Below, in pieces: positions 32,631 through 40,925 of a stretch of 64,000 nt of DNA (positions are counted from its first letter, which is position 1; every line of letters starts with the position of its first letter). This DNA comes from Modicisalibacter sp049808615. GTDB taxonomy: Bacteria; Pseudomonadota; Gammaproteobacteria; Pseudomonadales; Halomonadaceae. The notes under the pieces are model-generated. The model was not told the DNA's origin and did no database searches. It saw nothing but the letters and a program-made list of their open reading frames with translations. The translations under genes and the position numbers were made by a program. The DNA is taken from contig NZ_JBNCAN010000006.1 of NCBI RefSeq assembly GCF_049808615.1, forward strand, positions 62,001-126,000. Direction: 5' to 3'.

Positions 32631-33149
32631 CTAGAGCTCTTCGAGGGTGATGTGGTGATTGGTATAGACACAGATGTCGGCGGCGATGTTCAGCGACTTC
32701 TCGGTGATCTCCCGGGCATTGATCTCGGTGTTTTCCAGGAGTGCCCGAGCCGCGGCCAGGGCATAGTTGCCGCCTGAACCGATGGCGATGATGCCGCGTT
32801 CCGGCTCGACCACGTCACCGTTGCCGGTGATGATCAGCGAGGCGTTCTTGTCGGCGACCACCAGCATCGCCTCAAGCCGACGCAGGGCGCGATCGGTGCG
32901 CCAGTCCTTGGCCAGCTCGACAGCGGCCTTGACCAGATGCCCTTGGTACTTCTCCAACTGGGCCTCGAAGCGTTCGAACAGCGTAAAGGCATCGGCGGTA
33001 CCACCGGCGAAGCCTGCGAGCACCTGGCCATGATAGAGCCGGCGGACCTTGCTGGCGTTGCCCTTCATTACCGTGTCGCCGAGAGATACCTGGCCATCGC
33101 CGGCCAGGGCCACTTGATCGCCGCGACGCACGGACACGATCGTTGTCAT
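32631..33149 (-). CDS. hslV: ATP-dependent protease peptidase subunit HslV
   Basis: HslV (ClpQ) is a proteasome-like threonine peptidase. From ATG 33149 it is 172 residues (E. coli 176) and reads MTTIVSVRRGDQVALAGDGQ: removal of Met exposes the catalytic Thr. GRGG-type downstream motifs (FAGGTADAFTLFERFE, IIAIGSGGNYALAAARAL) are present. AGGGAG lies about 10 bases upstream. The frame continues upstream to 33242, but that part would bury the catalytic Thr. A heat-shock-like promoter is seen upstream. Confidence 0.97.
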   Translation of the reverse strand: MTTIVSVRRGDQVALAGDGQVSLGDTVMKGNASKVRRLYHGQVLAGFAGGTADAFTLFERFEAQLEKYQGHLVKAAVELAKDWRTDRALRRLEAMLVVADKNASLIITGNGDVVEPERGIIAIGSGGNYALAAARALLENTEINAREITEKSLNIAADICVYTNHHITLEEL

Positions 33150-33258
33150 GTGTAGAAAACTCCCTGGTGGCAGATCCTTTCGAAATGCTTCCGACCCGCC
33201 CAGTGACTTTGGATGCTCACTCGCAGGAGGAACACCCGGCATGGAATCACTCTAGGAG

Positions 33259-33285
33259 GTGTGGGCGGGGAGTGTAGAAATCAAG
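33259..33285 (-). promoter_or_regulatory. Candidate sigma-32 (heat-shock) promoter of hslVU
   Basis: On the minus strand CTTGATT (33285-33279), a 13-base spacer and CCCACAC (33265-33259) resemble the sigma-32 pattern CTTGAAA-N13/14-CCCCATNT. It lies about 110 bases upstream of hslV in a 176-base gap after the SPOR gene. hslVU is a sigma-32 operon in E. coli (established). The -10 match is partial. Confidence 0.5.
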
Positions 33286-33325
33286 CGGCGAGTTTGTGCC
33301 GGGTGTCGTGGAGTACCGAGTCACG

Positions 33326-33997
33326 TCAGTTCTGGAGCTTGATCATCAATGGCTCGATCCCTTGGGTTACCATCAGGTCCTGGGCGCGGTTGAGCTCCCG
33401 GGTATCCTTGTAAGGGCCGACCTGCACTCGGTGCCAGGTCTGGTTGCCCTGAGCCTTGACCTCAGTGATCTTGGCCAGCAGGCCGAAGTCCTTGAGCCGA
33501 TTGGCCAGGCGCTTGGCATCAGTGGCATTCTTGAACGACGCCGCCTGCAACATATAGCTGCCGTCGCCTTGGGGGGCTGTCTGGGATTTCTTGACGGCTG
33601 AATCGCCCTCGACCACATCCGCCACCGCCGCGGTACCCGGTGTGTCTTGCACCTCGTCGACCTTGGGCGCGATGACCTCGGATTCCGGCAGCAAGGTGTA
33701 GAACTCGAACGTCGGCATGCGGGCTTCTTCTTCATTCGCTGTCTTGCCGCTGCTCGACGAAATGGGCTGCGAGGCGTTCTGAGTTTTGGTCGGCTTGGGT
33801 ACCACCGTGGCCATGGGGGGTGCCGTTTCCTGAAAGTACTGCGATAGTGCAAAACCGGCGATGAGTCCGGCGAGACCCCATAGCCAACCGGGAATGCTCA
33901 TGCCGCCGCGATGTTTCTGGCGCGATGAGCGTCGCGCTGTGGCGCCTTTTTGACGCGGGCGTTGGGTTGATTTTTGACTCGAACTGCGGCTGGCCAT
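33326..33997 (-). CDS. SPOR-domain cell-division protein, FtsN-like
   Basis: A 223-residue bitopic membrane protein: basic cytoplasmic N-terminus (residues 1-32, rich in Lys/Arg/Ser), one transmembrane helix (about 34-54, PGWLWGLAGLIAGFALSQYF), a Pro/Thr/Ser-rich linker, and a C-terminal SPOR domain (about 145-220: YMLQAASFKNATDAKRLANR, HRVQVGPYKDTRELNRAQDL). SPOR domains bind denuded septal peptidoglycan. The layout and the place between argS and hslV match the FtsN-like gene of Pseudomonas. The ribosome-binding site GGAGGAG lies inside the last codons of argS. Confidence 0.88.
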   Translation of the reverse strand: MASRSSSQKSTQRPRQKGATARRSSRQKHRGGMSIPGWLWGLAGLIAGFALSQYFQETAPPMATVVPKPTKTQNASQPISSSSGKTANEEEARMPTFEFYTLLPESEVIAPKVDEVQDTPGTAAVADVVEGDSAVKKSQTAPQGDGSYMLQAASFKNATDAKRLANRLKDFGLLAKITEVKAQGNQTWHRVQVGPYKDTRELNRAQDLMVTQGIEPLMIKLQN

Positions 33998-34000
33998 GGG

Positions 34001-35686
34001 TTACATCTCCTCCGGGGCGCCGACGCCCAACAGGCTAAGACCATTACGGATGACTTGTCGGGTCGCCAGGCCCAGGGCCAGGCGCGCATTGCGCAGTGCG
34101 GGGTCGTCGACCATGACCTTGACGGCGTTGTAGCAGGTATGGAAATCCGCGGCGAGATCCTGCAGATACTGAGCGACCTGCTGCGGCTCACGACTGGCGG
34201 CAGCGTGGGAGACCACCTCCGGGAAGCGGGCAAGACGGTTCATGAGCGCCTTTTCCTGATCCTCTTCGAGCAATGCCAGGCTCTCGGTCGCGAGGGCAAG
34301 ATCGAAGGGCTGGTCGGCGGCCTCGGTTCGGCGCAGCACGCTGCATACCCGCGCATGCGCATACTGGATGTAATAGACCGGATTGTCGTTGGACTTCGAG
34401 CGGGCCAGATCGATATCGAAGGTGAGCTGGGAATCGGCCCGCCGGGCGGCGAGGAAATAGCGCGTGGCGTCACGCCCGACCTCGTCGATCAAGTCGCGCA
34501 ACGTGACATAGCTGCCGGCGCGCTTGGAGAGCTTTACTTCCACCCCTGAACGGGTCACCAGCACCATCTGGTGCAGCACGTAATCCGGCCAGCCTTGAGG
34601 AATGCCTACCTCCAGAGCCTGCAGGCCGGCCCGGACCCGGGTCACCGTGGAGTGGTGGTCGGCCCCTTGCTCGTCGATCACCCGGCCGAAGCCACGCTGC
34701 CATTTGTCGAGGTGATAGGCCACATCGGGAACGAAATAGGTGTAGTCGCCGTCACGCTTGCGCATGACGCGGTCCTTGTCGTCACCGAAGGCGGTGGTGC
34801 GCAGCCACAGGGCGCCATCTTCCTCGTAGGTGTGGCCGCATTCGATGAGCCGCTCCACGGTTTCCTCGACCTTGCCTTCGCCGTATAGCGAGGATTCCAG
34901 GAAGTAGACGTCGAACTCGACACCGAAGGCCTTGAGATCGAGATCCTGCTCGCGGCGTAGATAGGCCACGGCGAAACGGCGGATCGCCTCGCGGTCATCG
35001 GGGTCGGCGGCCGCGGTGACGTGCTGATCGTCCGCGTCGACGGTGTCGCCGGCCAGATAGCTCTTGGCAATATCGCTTATGTAGTCGCCACGATAGCCAT
35101 CCCTGGGCCAGGCCTCGTCCTCCGGGGTCACGCCCTTGATGCGCGCCTGCACCGACAGGGACAGGTTGGTGATCTGGGCGCCGGCATCGTTGTAATAGAA
35201 TTCCCGGGTCACGTCGTAACCGGTCGCTTCCAGCAAACGGCACAGGCAATCGCCGATCGCCGCCCCACGGCCGTGGCCGACGTGCAGGGGGCCGGTCGGG
35301 TTGGCGGAGACGAATTCCACCTGCACTTTTTGGCCAGCCCCTTCCAGGCTGCGACCGAAGGTATCGCCGGCATCGAGTATCGTCGGCACGATCCGGGCTA
35401 CGGCATCCGTCGCGGCAAAGAAGTTGATGAAGCCGGGGCCGGCGATCTCGACGCGTTTCACGGCGTCGTGGGGCGGCAGGGCGTCGATCAGCGCCTCGGC
35501 GAGCTCACGGGGCTTTCGGCGCGCCGGCTTGGCCAGCAGCATGGCCAGGTTGCTGGCGTAGTCGCCGTGGGCCTTGTCCCGGGTCGCCTCGATCTTGACG
35601 GCGGGATGTGCCTCCTCGGGCACGATGCCTTGTTGCTTGAGTGTCGCCAGTGCCTGGTCGAGCAGTGAAACAATGATGTCTTTCAT
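34001..35686 (-). CDS. argS: Arginyl-tRNA synthetase
   Basis: ArgRS charges tRNA-Arg. The 561-residue class I enzyme has the HIGH-like motif in SANPTGPLHVGHGRGAAIGD, a KMSK-like segment VKLSKRAGSYVTL, and the DALR anticodon-binding domain at the C-terminus (ILNGL-type helices ending LLGVGAPEEM). It begins MKDIIVSLLDQAL, a typical ArgRS N-terminal additional domain. ATG 35686 has no clear Shine-Dalgarno sequence. The SPOR gene follows after 3 bases. Confidence 0.96.
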   Translation of the reverse strand: MKDIIVSLLDQALATLKQQGIVPEEAHPAVKIEATRDKAHGDYASNLAMLLAKPARRKPRELAEALIDALPPHDAVKRVEIAGPGFINFFAATDAVARIVPTILDAGDTFGRSLEGAGQKVQVEFVSANPTGPLHVGHGRGAAIGDCLCRLLEATGYDVTREFYYNDAGAQITNLSLSVQARIKGVTPEDEAWPRDGYRGDYISDIAKSYLAGDTVDADDQHVTAAADPDDREAIRRFAVAYLRREQDLDLKAFGVEFDVYFLESSLYGEGKVEETVERLIECGHTYEEDGALWLRTTAFGDDKDRVMRKRDGDYTYFVPDVAYHLDKWQRGFGRVIDEQGADHHSTVTRVRAGLQALEVGIPQGWPDYVLHQMVLVTRSGVEVKLSKRAGSYVTLRDLIDEVGRDATRYFLAARRADSQLTFDIDLARSKSNDNPVYYIQYAHARVCSVLRRTEAADQPFDLALATESLALLEEDQEKALMNRLARFPEVVSHAAASREPQQVAQYLQDLAADFHTCYNAVKVMVDDPALRNARLALGLATRQVIRNGLSLLGVGAPEEM

Positions 35687-35791
35687 GGGGATGCGTGCGG
35701 TGTCCTGTGGCTCTAGCGAGTATTCACACCACGACGCCTGAGTGTGGTGCAGCGTCGCGACGTCATCGTTCGCGGATAAGCGTAACCGAGC

Positions 35792-35820
35792 ATTATCGGC
35801 AATTGCGGCCCGGCTTTAAA
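35792..35820 (-). promoter_or_regulatory. Candidate promoter of argS
   Basis: On the minus strand TTTAAA (35820-35815), a 17-base spacer and GATAAT (35797-35792), about 105 bases ahead of argS in the 168-base priA-argS gap. Four and five of six bases match the sigma-70 consensus hexamers at ideal spacing. Confidence 0.5.
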
Positions 35821-35854
35821 CCTTTCAACGCTTCGCAGGATCCGTTCATGGTCC

Positions 35855-38101
35855 TTAACTCAGGGTTTGGGGATCAATATCAATCGACCAGCGCACCCGT
35901 CTTGCCTCGGAAGAACGTTCCAGCCAGTCGATGATAAAGGCCGTGGCTACATGCAAGGCGCTACGTTTGGCTGCGGAGAGCATCAGGTGCATATGGTAGC
36001 GATTCTGACGCCGCTCCATGGGCGCCGGTGCCGGTCCCAGACAGTTCACGGCCAAGTCGCGTTGACCAAGCCAGGTTCGCAGGGCGCCAGCCGCCGCGCC
36101 GGCGAGTGAGGCAGCATCGCTTTCCCGTGGGCTTTCGAAGCGCAGCAATGCCATGTAGCGATAAGGCGGAAGGGCGGCGATTCGGCGCTCCTCCAGCAGT
36201 GTTTCGGCCAGGGCATCGTAACCGCTCTCGGCAAGCAGACGAAGATGTGGATCATCGGGATGCAGGGTCTGTACCAGAACCCGCCCCGGCCGTTCGGCGC
36301 GCCCGGCGCGTCCGGCCACCTGGATCAGCAATTGGGCACTGTGTTCCAGGGCCCGGAAGTCGCTGGCGTAGAGTCCCGCGTCGGCATTGACCACCACGAC
36401 CAGCGTGACATGGGGAAGATGATGCCCCTTGGCCAGCATCTGAGTCCCGATCAGCAGGCAGGGCTCGCCGCGACGCACCTCGTTAAGCGTGTGCTCGAAG
36501 GCGTCCTTGCGTCGGGTGCTGTCCCGGTCGATGCGATAGACCGGGACTTTCGGGAATAGCGCGGTCAAGCTCTCTTCGCTGCGTTCGGTGCCGGTGCCCA
36601 GGGGACGCAGATCGACGCTGGCGCATTCGGGACAGATCTCGGGCAGCCGCTCCTGGCGTTCGCAGTGATGACAGATCAGGCGTGGTGGTTGGCGATGCAG
36701 GGTCATGCGCGCATCGCAGTGATGGCATTCGGCCAGCCAGCCGCAGGCATGACAGGCCAGGGTGGGAGCGAAACCGCGCCGGTTGATGAAGACCAGCACC
36801 TGACCGCCGCCATCGAGGGCGCTGCCAATGGCATCGATGCTGGGAGGGATCAGGCCACCCTGAGTCGGACGGCCGCGCAGATCGATGAGCTCGAGTCTGG
36901 CCGGCGCATGATGACTGGTGCGTCGAGTCAGATGCAGATGACGATAGTGGCCGCTGCGAGCTTGCACCAGACTCTCCAGAGACGGGGTGGCACTGCCCAG
37001 TACCACGGGGATGTCATCGCGATGCGCGCGAGCGATGGCCAGGTCGCGGGCATGATAACGCAGCCCCTCCTGCTGCTTGAATGAGTTGTCGTGCTCTTCA
37101 TCGATCACGATGATGCCGGGGCGTGCCAGCGGCGTAAATACTGCGGAGCGGGTGCCGATGATGATGGGCGCGCGCCCGGCCCGGGCCGCCTCCCAGGCGT
37201 CCAGACGCTCCGCGTCGGTCAACCCCGAGTGCAAGGCCACCACCGGGACCCGGAAGCGGCGTCTGAAGCGTGCCAGGGTCTGGGGCGTCAGTCCAATCTC
37301 GGGTACCAGCATCAGCGCCTGGCGACCCTTGGCGATGACCGCCTCGATCAGTTGCAGATACACTTCGGTCTTGCCACTGCCAGTCACGCCTTGCAACAGG
37401 CAGGCCTGATAATGATCGAGTTCCTGATGCAGTTCCGCCAGGGCGGTCGTCTGCTCACGATTGAGTACCAGGGCCGGTTCGGCTAAGAGGTTGCCACCGG
37501 GGGGAATCGGAGAGCCGGTCAATGGCTCTTCATGGCACTCCGCCAGCCCTTTTTCCGCCAGTCCCTTGAGTTGAGGGCGATTGAACCCCTGAGCGCTGAT
37601 CACCGAACCAATGACACCGCGCGGATGCTGACGCAGCAGTTCCAGGAGTGCAGCCTGACGCCGGGCGCGGCCCAACTGGGCGGCATCGGCGTCGCGACCG
37701 GCGGCGGTCAATCTCCAACGCTCCCGGGTGCGGGCTTCCAGGGGGCGTCCCTGGCGCAATAACACGGGCAGCGCCTGTTGCAGGGTGTCCCCCAGGGCAT
37801 GCTGATAATAGCGCGCGGTGAAATGACACAACCACAGCCAATCGGCGGGTAGCGGCTCGCTATCCAGACAGGCTGTGACCGGTTTCAAGGCGCTGAACTC
37901 GAAATCGGTGGTATCACGACACTCGATGACGATGCCCACCACTTCACGCCGGCCCAGTGGCACGCGAACGCGCAGCCCGGGTTGCCAGCCGCTCGCGGGT
38001 CCTGGATGACAAGGTCGGTAGTCGAACAATTTGCGCAGGGGCGTGGGCACGGCAACGCCGAGTATCCTGGGCGACGACGCTATGGACGATGGGATTGGCA
38101 A
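35855..38101 (-). CDS. priA: Primosomal protein N' (replication restart helicase PriA)
   Basis: PriA recognises stalled forks and reloads the replisome. The 748-residue protein has an N-terminal DNA-binding region (VAVPTPLRKLFDYRP), Walker A GVTGSGKTEVYLQ, the DEEH box (VIDEEHDNSFKQQEGLRYH), a set of paired cysteines that bind zinc (CHACGWLAECHHC and CHHCERQERLPEICPEC), and helicase motifs V/VI (QVAGRAGRAERPGRV). It starts at TTG 38101, with GGAG 5 bases upstream. It is divergent from rpmE. Confidence 0.96.
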   Translation of the reverse strand: MPIPSSIASSPRILGVAVPTPLRKLFDYRPCHPGPASGWQPGLRVRVPLGRREVVGIVIECRDTTDFEFSALKPVTACLDSEPLPADWLWLCHFTARYYQHALGDTLQQALPVLLRQGRPLEARTRERWRLTAAGRDADAAQLGRARRQAALLELLRQHPRGVIGSVISAQGFNRPQLKGLAEKGLAECHEEPLTGSPIPPGGNLLAEPALVLNREQTTALAELHQELDHYQACLLQGVTGSGKTEVYLQLIEAVIAKGRQALMLVPEIGLTPQTLARFRRRFRVPVVALHSGLTDAERLDAWEAARAGRAPIIIGTRSAVFTPLARPGIIVIDEEHDNSFKQQEGLRYHARDLAIARAHRDDIPVVLGSATPSLESLVQARSGHYRHLHLTRRTSHHAPARLELIDLRGRPTQGGLIPPSIDAIGSALDGGGQVLVFINRRGFAPTLACHACGWLAECHHCDARMTLHRQPPRLICHHCERQERLPEICPECASVDLRPLGTGTERSEESLTALFPKVPVYRIDRDSTRRKDAFEHTLNEVRRGEPCLLIGTQMLAKGHHLPHVTLVVVVNADAGLYASDFRALEHSAQLLIQVAGRAGRAERPGRVLVQTLHPDDPHLRLLAESGYDALAETLLEERRIAALPPYRYMALLRFESPRESDAASLAGAAAGALRTWLGQRDLAVNCLGPAPAPMERRQNRYHMHLMLSAAKRSALHVATAFIIDWLERSSEARRVRWSIDIDPQTLS

Positions 38102-38280
38102 TTGGTCTCCGGTAATAGCTCTGCTATCATGTGCGACCCTTGGCGGTCAGCGCATTGCTTGGTGGCTTTATACAACAGCCTGGCAGTGACGTAGCTTCCA
38201 AGACAGCCGGTTATCTCACAACCCGTGTACGGTGCTTGGCAAAGATCAAGTGGCGGTACATAGACTCATGAGGCTTCAAG

Positions 38281-38496
38281 ATGAAACAAGGTATCCATCC
38301 GGATTACAAGAAGGTCACCGCGACCTGCTCCTGCGGCGCCACTCATTCGATCGGCACCACCGCTGGCGAAGATTTCTTTGTAGACGTTTGCTCCAACTGC
38401 CACCCGTTCTACACTGGTAAGCAGAAGCAGGCGACTACTGGCGGTCGCGTCGAGCGCTTCAACAAGCGTTTTGGCGCCGCCATCAAGCGCAATTGA
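38281..38496 (+). CDS. rpmE: 50S ribosomal protein L31
   Basis: L31 bridges the ribosomal subunits. The 71-residue protein begins MKQGIHPDYKKVTATCSCG and keeps four cysteines (CSC near residue 16 and CSNC near 37), so it is the zinc-binding form rather than the zinc-free paralogue. ATG 38281 has GAGG 7 bases upstream. It is followed by a strong terminator and stands alone between priA and maeB, as in Pseudomonas. Confidence 0.97.
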   Translation: MKQGIHPDYKKVTATCSCGATHSIGTTAGEDFFVDVCSNCHPFYTGKQKQATTGGRVERFNKRFGAAIKRN

Positions 38497-38530
38497 GCAG
38501 GACGTTGCAAAAAGCTTGCTCGAGTCGAAG

Positions 38531-38556
38531 ACCCGCCCGCCACGGCGGGTTTTTTG
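38531..38556 (+). terminator. Intrinsic terminator of rpmE
   Basis: Stem ACCCGCC (38531-38537) with GGCGGGT (38544-38550), loop CGCCAC, followed by six Ts. It begins 34 bases after the rpmE stop. Confidence 0.9.
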
Positions 38557-38735
38557 TTGCCACCGGCAGATGATCCTCGGTCAGATAGTAGGCACTGTTG
38601 TTCGTGCCGATCGTTTTTTATGGAAATAATTTCCCCTTTTCACACAAAAAACAACGCAAACATGAGCTTGTGACTAATTGTGGAATAGTGGTTTTTTCTA
38701 TACCCTGAGGAATACCCGAGAGACTGGACGGTCCC

Positions 38736-40007
38736 ATGACAGACGTAAAGAAGCAAGCGGCACTGGATTATCACTCCCAACCGATCCCTGGAAAACTGTC
38801 GGTCGAAATCACCAAGCCGACTACTTCCGCCAAGCATTTGTCGATGGCCTACAGCCCAGGCGTCGCGGAACCGGTACGGGAGATCGCCAAGGACCCGGAA
38901 AACGCCTATCTCTATACCGGTAAGGGCAACCTGGTGGCGGTCATTTCCGATGGCACCGCCATCCTTGGGCTAGGCAATCTGGGGGCGCTCGCCAGCAAGC
39001 CGGTCATGGAAGGCAAGGGGGTATTGTTCAAACGCTTTGCCGGGATCAATTCGGTGGACATCGAGCTCAATGCCGAGAGCCCTCAGGCGTTCATCGATAC
39101 GGTGGCGCGTATCGCCGACACCTGGGGAGGGATCAATCTCGAGGACATCAAGGCGCCGGAATGCTTCGAGATCGAACGAGCACTCATCGAACGTTGCAAC
39201 ATTCCCGTCTTTCATGACGATCAGCACGGGACCGCGATCGTCACGGCGGCGGGTATGCTCAATGCGCTGGATATTGCCGGCAAGAAAATCGCCGATGCGC
39301 GTATCGTGTGCCTGGGCGCCGGTTCGGCAGCCATCGCCTGCATGAAGCTGCTGGTCTCCTGCGGCGCCAGGGCCGAGAACATTTATTTGATCGACCGCAA
39401 AGGTGTGATTCATAGCGGTCGTGATGATCTCAATCAGTACAAGGCGATGTTTGCCACCCAGACGCCGCTGCGCACCCTCGACGAGGCGATCGAAAACGCC
39501 GATGTGTTCGTCGGTCTCTCCGGTCCCAATCTGCTTTCCTCCGAGCAGCTTCAGAAAATGGCCGCCAATCCGGTGGTGTTCGCCTGCTCCAATCCCGATC
39601 CAGAAATTGATCCTCAGGTGGCCAACGACGCACGGGACGATGTTATCATGGCGACAGGACGCTCCGATTATCCCAACCAGGTCAATAATGTCCTGGGTTT
39701 CCCGTTCATCTTTCGCGGCGCGCTGGATGTGCGTGCGACACGTATCAACGAGGAGATGAAGGTCGCAGCGGTTCACGCTATCAAGGATCTGGCCCGCGAA
39801 CCGGTGCCTCAGGAGGTGCTCGACGCCTATGAGGTCGACTCCTTGGAGTTCGGTCGTGGCTACATCATCCCGACGCCCCTGGATGAACGTTTGCTGGACC
39901 GGGTGTCCTCTGCGGTTGCCCAGGCCGCGGTGGATTCCGGTGTGGCGCGTCGGCCTTATCCTTCGCACTACCCGTTGAAACATGTCGAGGATGTCTACGG
40001 CGTGTAA
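38736..40007 (+). CDS. maeB: NADP-type malic enzyme, short form (MaeB-like)
   Basis: Malic enzyme oxidatively decarboxylates malate to pyruvate, giving NAD(P)H. The 423-residue protein has the malate-binding AYSPGVAEPVREIA and KGNLVAVISDGTAILGLGN, the metal site FHDDQHGTAI, and the nucleotide-binding ARIVCLGAGSAAIACMKLL. It lacks the C-terminal phosphotransacetylase-like domain of the roughly 760-residue E. coli MaeB, so it is the single-domain form. The upstream 190 bases are AT-rich but show no clear promoter. Placement before mrcA matches Pseudomonas; NADP preference is inferred from the family. Confidence 0.9.
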   Translation: MTDVKKQAALDYHSQPIPGKLSVEITKPTTSAKHLSMAYSPGVAEPVREIAKDPENAYLYTGKGNLVAVISDGTAILGLGNLGALASKPVMEGKGVLFKRFAGINSVDIELNAESPQAFIDTVARIADTWGGINLEDIKAPECFEIERALIERCNIPVFHDDQHGTAIVTAAGMLNALDIAGKKIADARIVCLGAGSAAIACMKLLVSCGARAENIYLIDRKGVIHSGRDDLNQYKAMFATQTPLRTLDEAIENADVFVGLSGPNLLSSEQLQKMAANPVVFACSNPDPEIDPQVANDARDDVIMATGRSDYPNQVNNVLGFPFIFRGALDVRATRINEEMKVAAVHAIKDLAREPVPQEVLDAYEVDSLEFGRGYIIPTPLDERLLDRVSSAVAQAAVDSGVARRPYPSHYPLKHVEDVYGV

Positions 40008-40019
40008 CGCCTGGGTCGG

Positions 40020-40790
40020 TCACCAATGGTAGAGCAGCGACGCTGCCGTGGTGGTATCCGTATTCACCTCGGTATCGTCGTCATCTTCATCCTGGGGTGG
40101 GTCGGAGTTGTGCTTGATTTCATGAGAAATGCGTAAGGCGAGGCTGGCATTGAGTTGAGTGGTTATGGCGGAGAAGGTGCGTGTCGTGACATTGTCCCGC
40201 GTTCCTTCCACCGACAGCTCCTGTTGAAAACTCGTGCCCTCCGAAATCTGCCATTCGTAGTCCAGCGCGCCATAGCCTACCGCCAGATTCCTGACTTCCC
40301 CATTTTCCAGGGCATCGCGCCGGTAGCCCGGCCCCGTTTCCAGCGACAGCGTGTGCTTGGGGCCAGCCAGTACCTGGCGGCCGTAACCACTGATGAAGGT
40401 TGTCTGATAGCGATAACCGCTGAAACGCTCCTTCTCCCAGCGCGCGAAACCGAATAAGTAGTGTGGCCCGTCAAGATCGTAACGCTCGCGACCGGCGATC
40501 AGATATTGTTCGGCACTGCTTTCGCCGTCTTCCTCGATCTTGCGTGTACTACCGCGAAGGCTGTGGGTCATGCGTCCTGTCAGCCAGGTCAGCCGTCCCT
40601 TGGCGATCAATGTCTCGCTGTCGGTATTGCCTGACAAGCTGGTATAGCCAAGTTCGGCCTGGCCGCTGAAGACCGGTGCTTCGTCATCGGGAGCGGGAGG
40701 GGCGTAAAACGAGGCGGCGGAGGCCTGTAAGGCGGTCAACGAAATGGCGAGCGTCAACAGAAGTGTTGGCGTAAGCCATGGGCGTGGCAT
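40020..40790 (-). CDS. DUF481 outer-membrane-type protein, YdiY-like
   Basis: A 256-residue exported protein. A signal peptide is clear (WLTPTLLLTLAISLTALQASA, cut near residue 26). The mature part has the DUF481 pattern: FSGQAELGYTSLSGNTDSET, then alternating strands (KGRLTWLTGRMTHSLRGSTR, FARWEKERFSGYRYQTTFIS) and an aromatic C-terminus (LLYHW) typical of outer-membrane barrels. Function of the family is unknown. It sits between maeB and mrcA, converging on maeB with a 12-base gap. Confidence 0.85.
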   Translation of the reverse strand: MPRPWLTPTLLLTLAISLTALQASAASFYAPPAPDDEAPVFSGQAELGYTSLSGNTDSETLIAKGRLTWLTGRMTHSLRGSTRKIEEDGESSAEQYLIAGRERYDLDGPHYLFGFARWEKERFSGYRYQTTFISGYGRQVLAGPKHTLSLETGPGYRRDALENGEVRNLAVGYGALDYEWQISEGTSFQQELSVEGTRDNVTTRTFSAITTQLNASLALRISHEIKHNSDPPQDEDDDDTEVNTDTTTAASLLYHW

Positions 40791-40819
40791 GTCGAAAACT
40801 CCTGATACTCTCGTATTGG

Positions 40820-40842
40820 CGCAGATAGGCGTGCTATCTGCG
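40820..40842. repeat. Perfect inverted repeat between mrcA and the DUF481 gene
   Basis: Nine-base arms CGCAGATAG (40820-40828) and CTATCTGCG (40834-40842) around GCGTG, about 30 bases upstream of the DUF481 start. No T-run on either strand. It may be an operator for the DUF481 gene or the 3' hairpin of mrcA mRNA. Confidence 0.45.
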
Positions 40843-40925
40843 ACGGGGTGGAAAGGGCAGATTGGGCGGGCCTGTCAATACGATGACTAACCCGCCGAGC
40901 ACCGTAGATCGTGGGCAGGCGCTGC

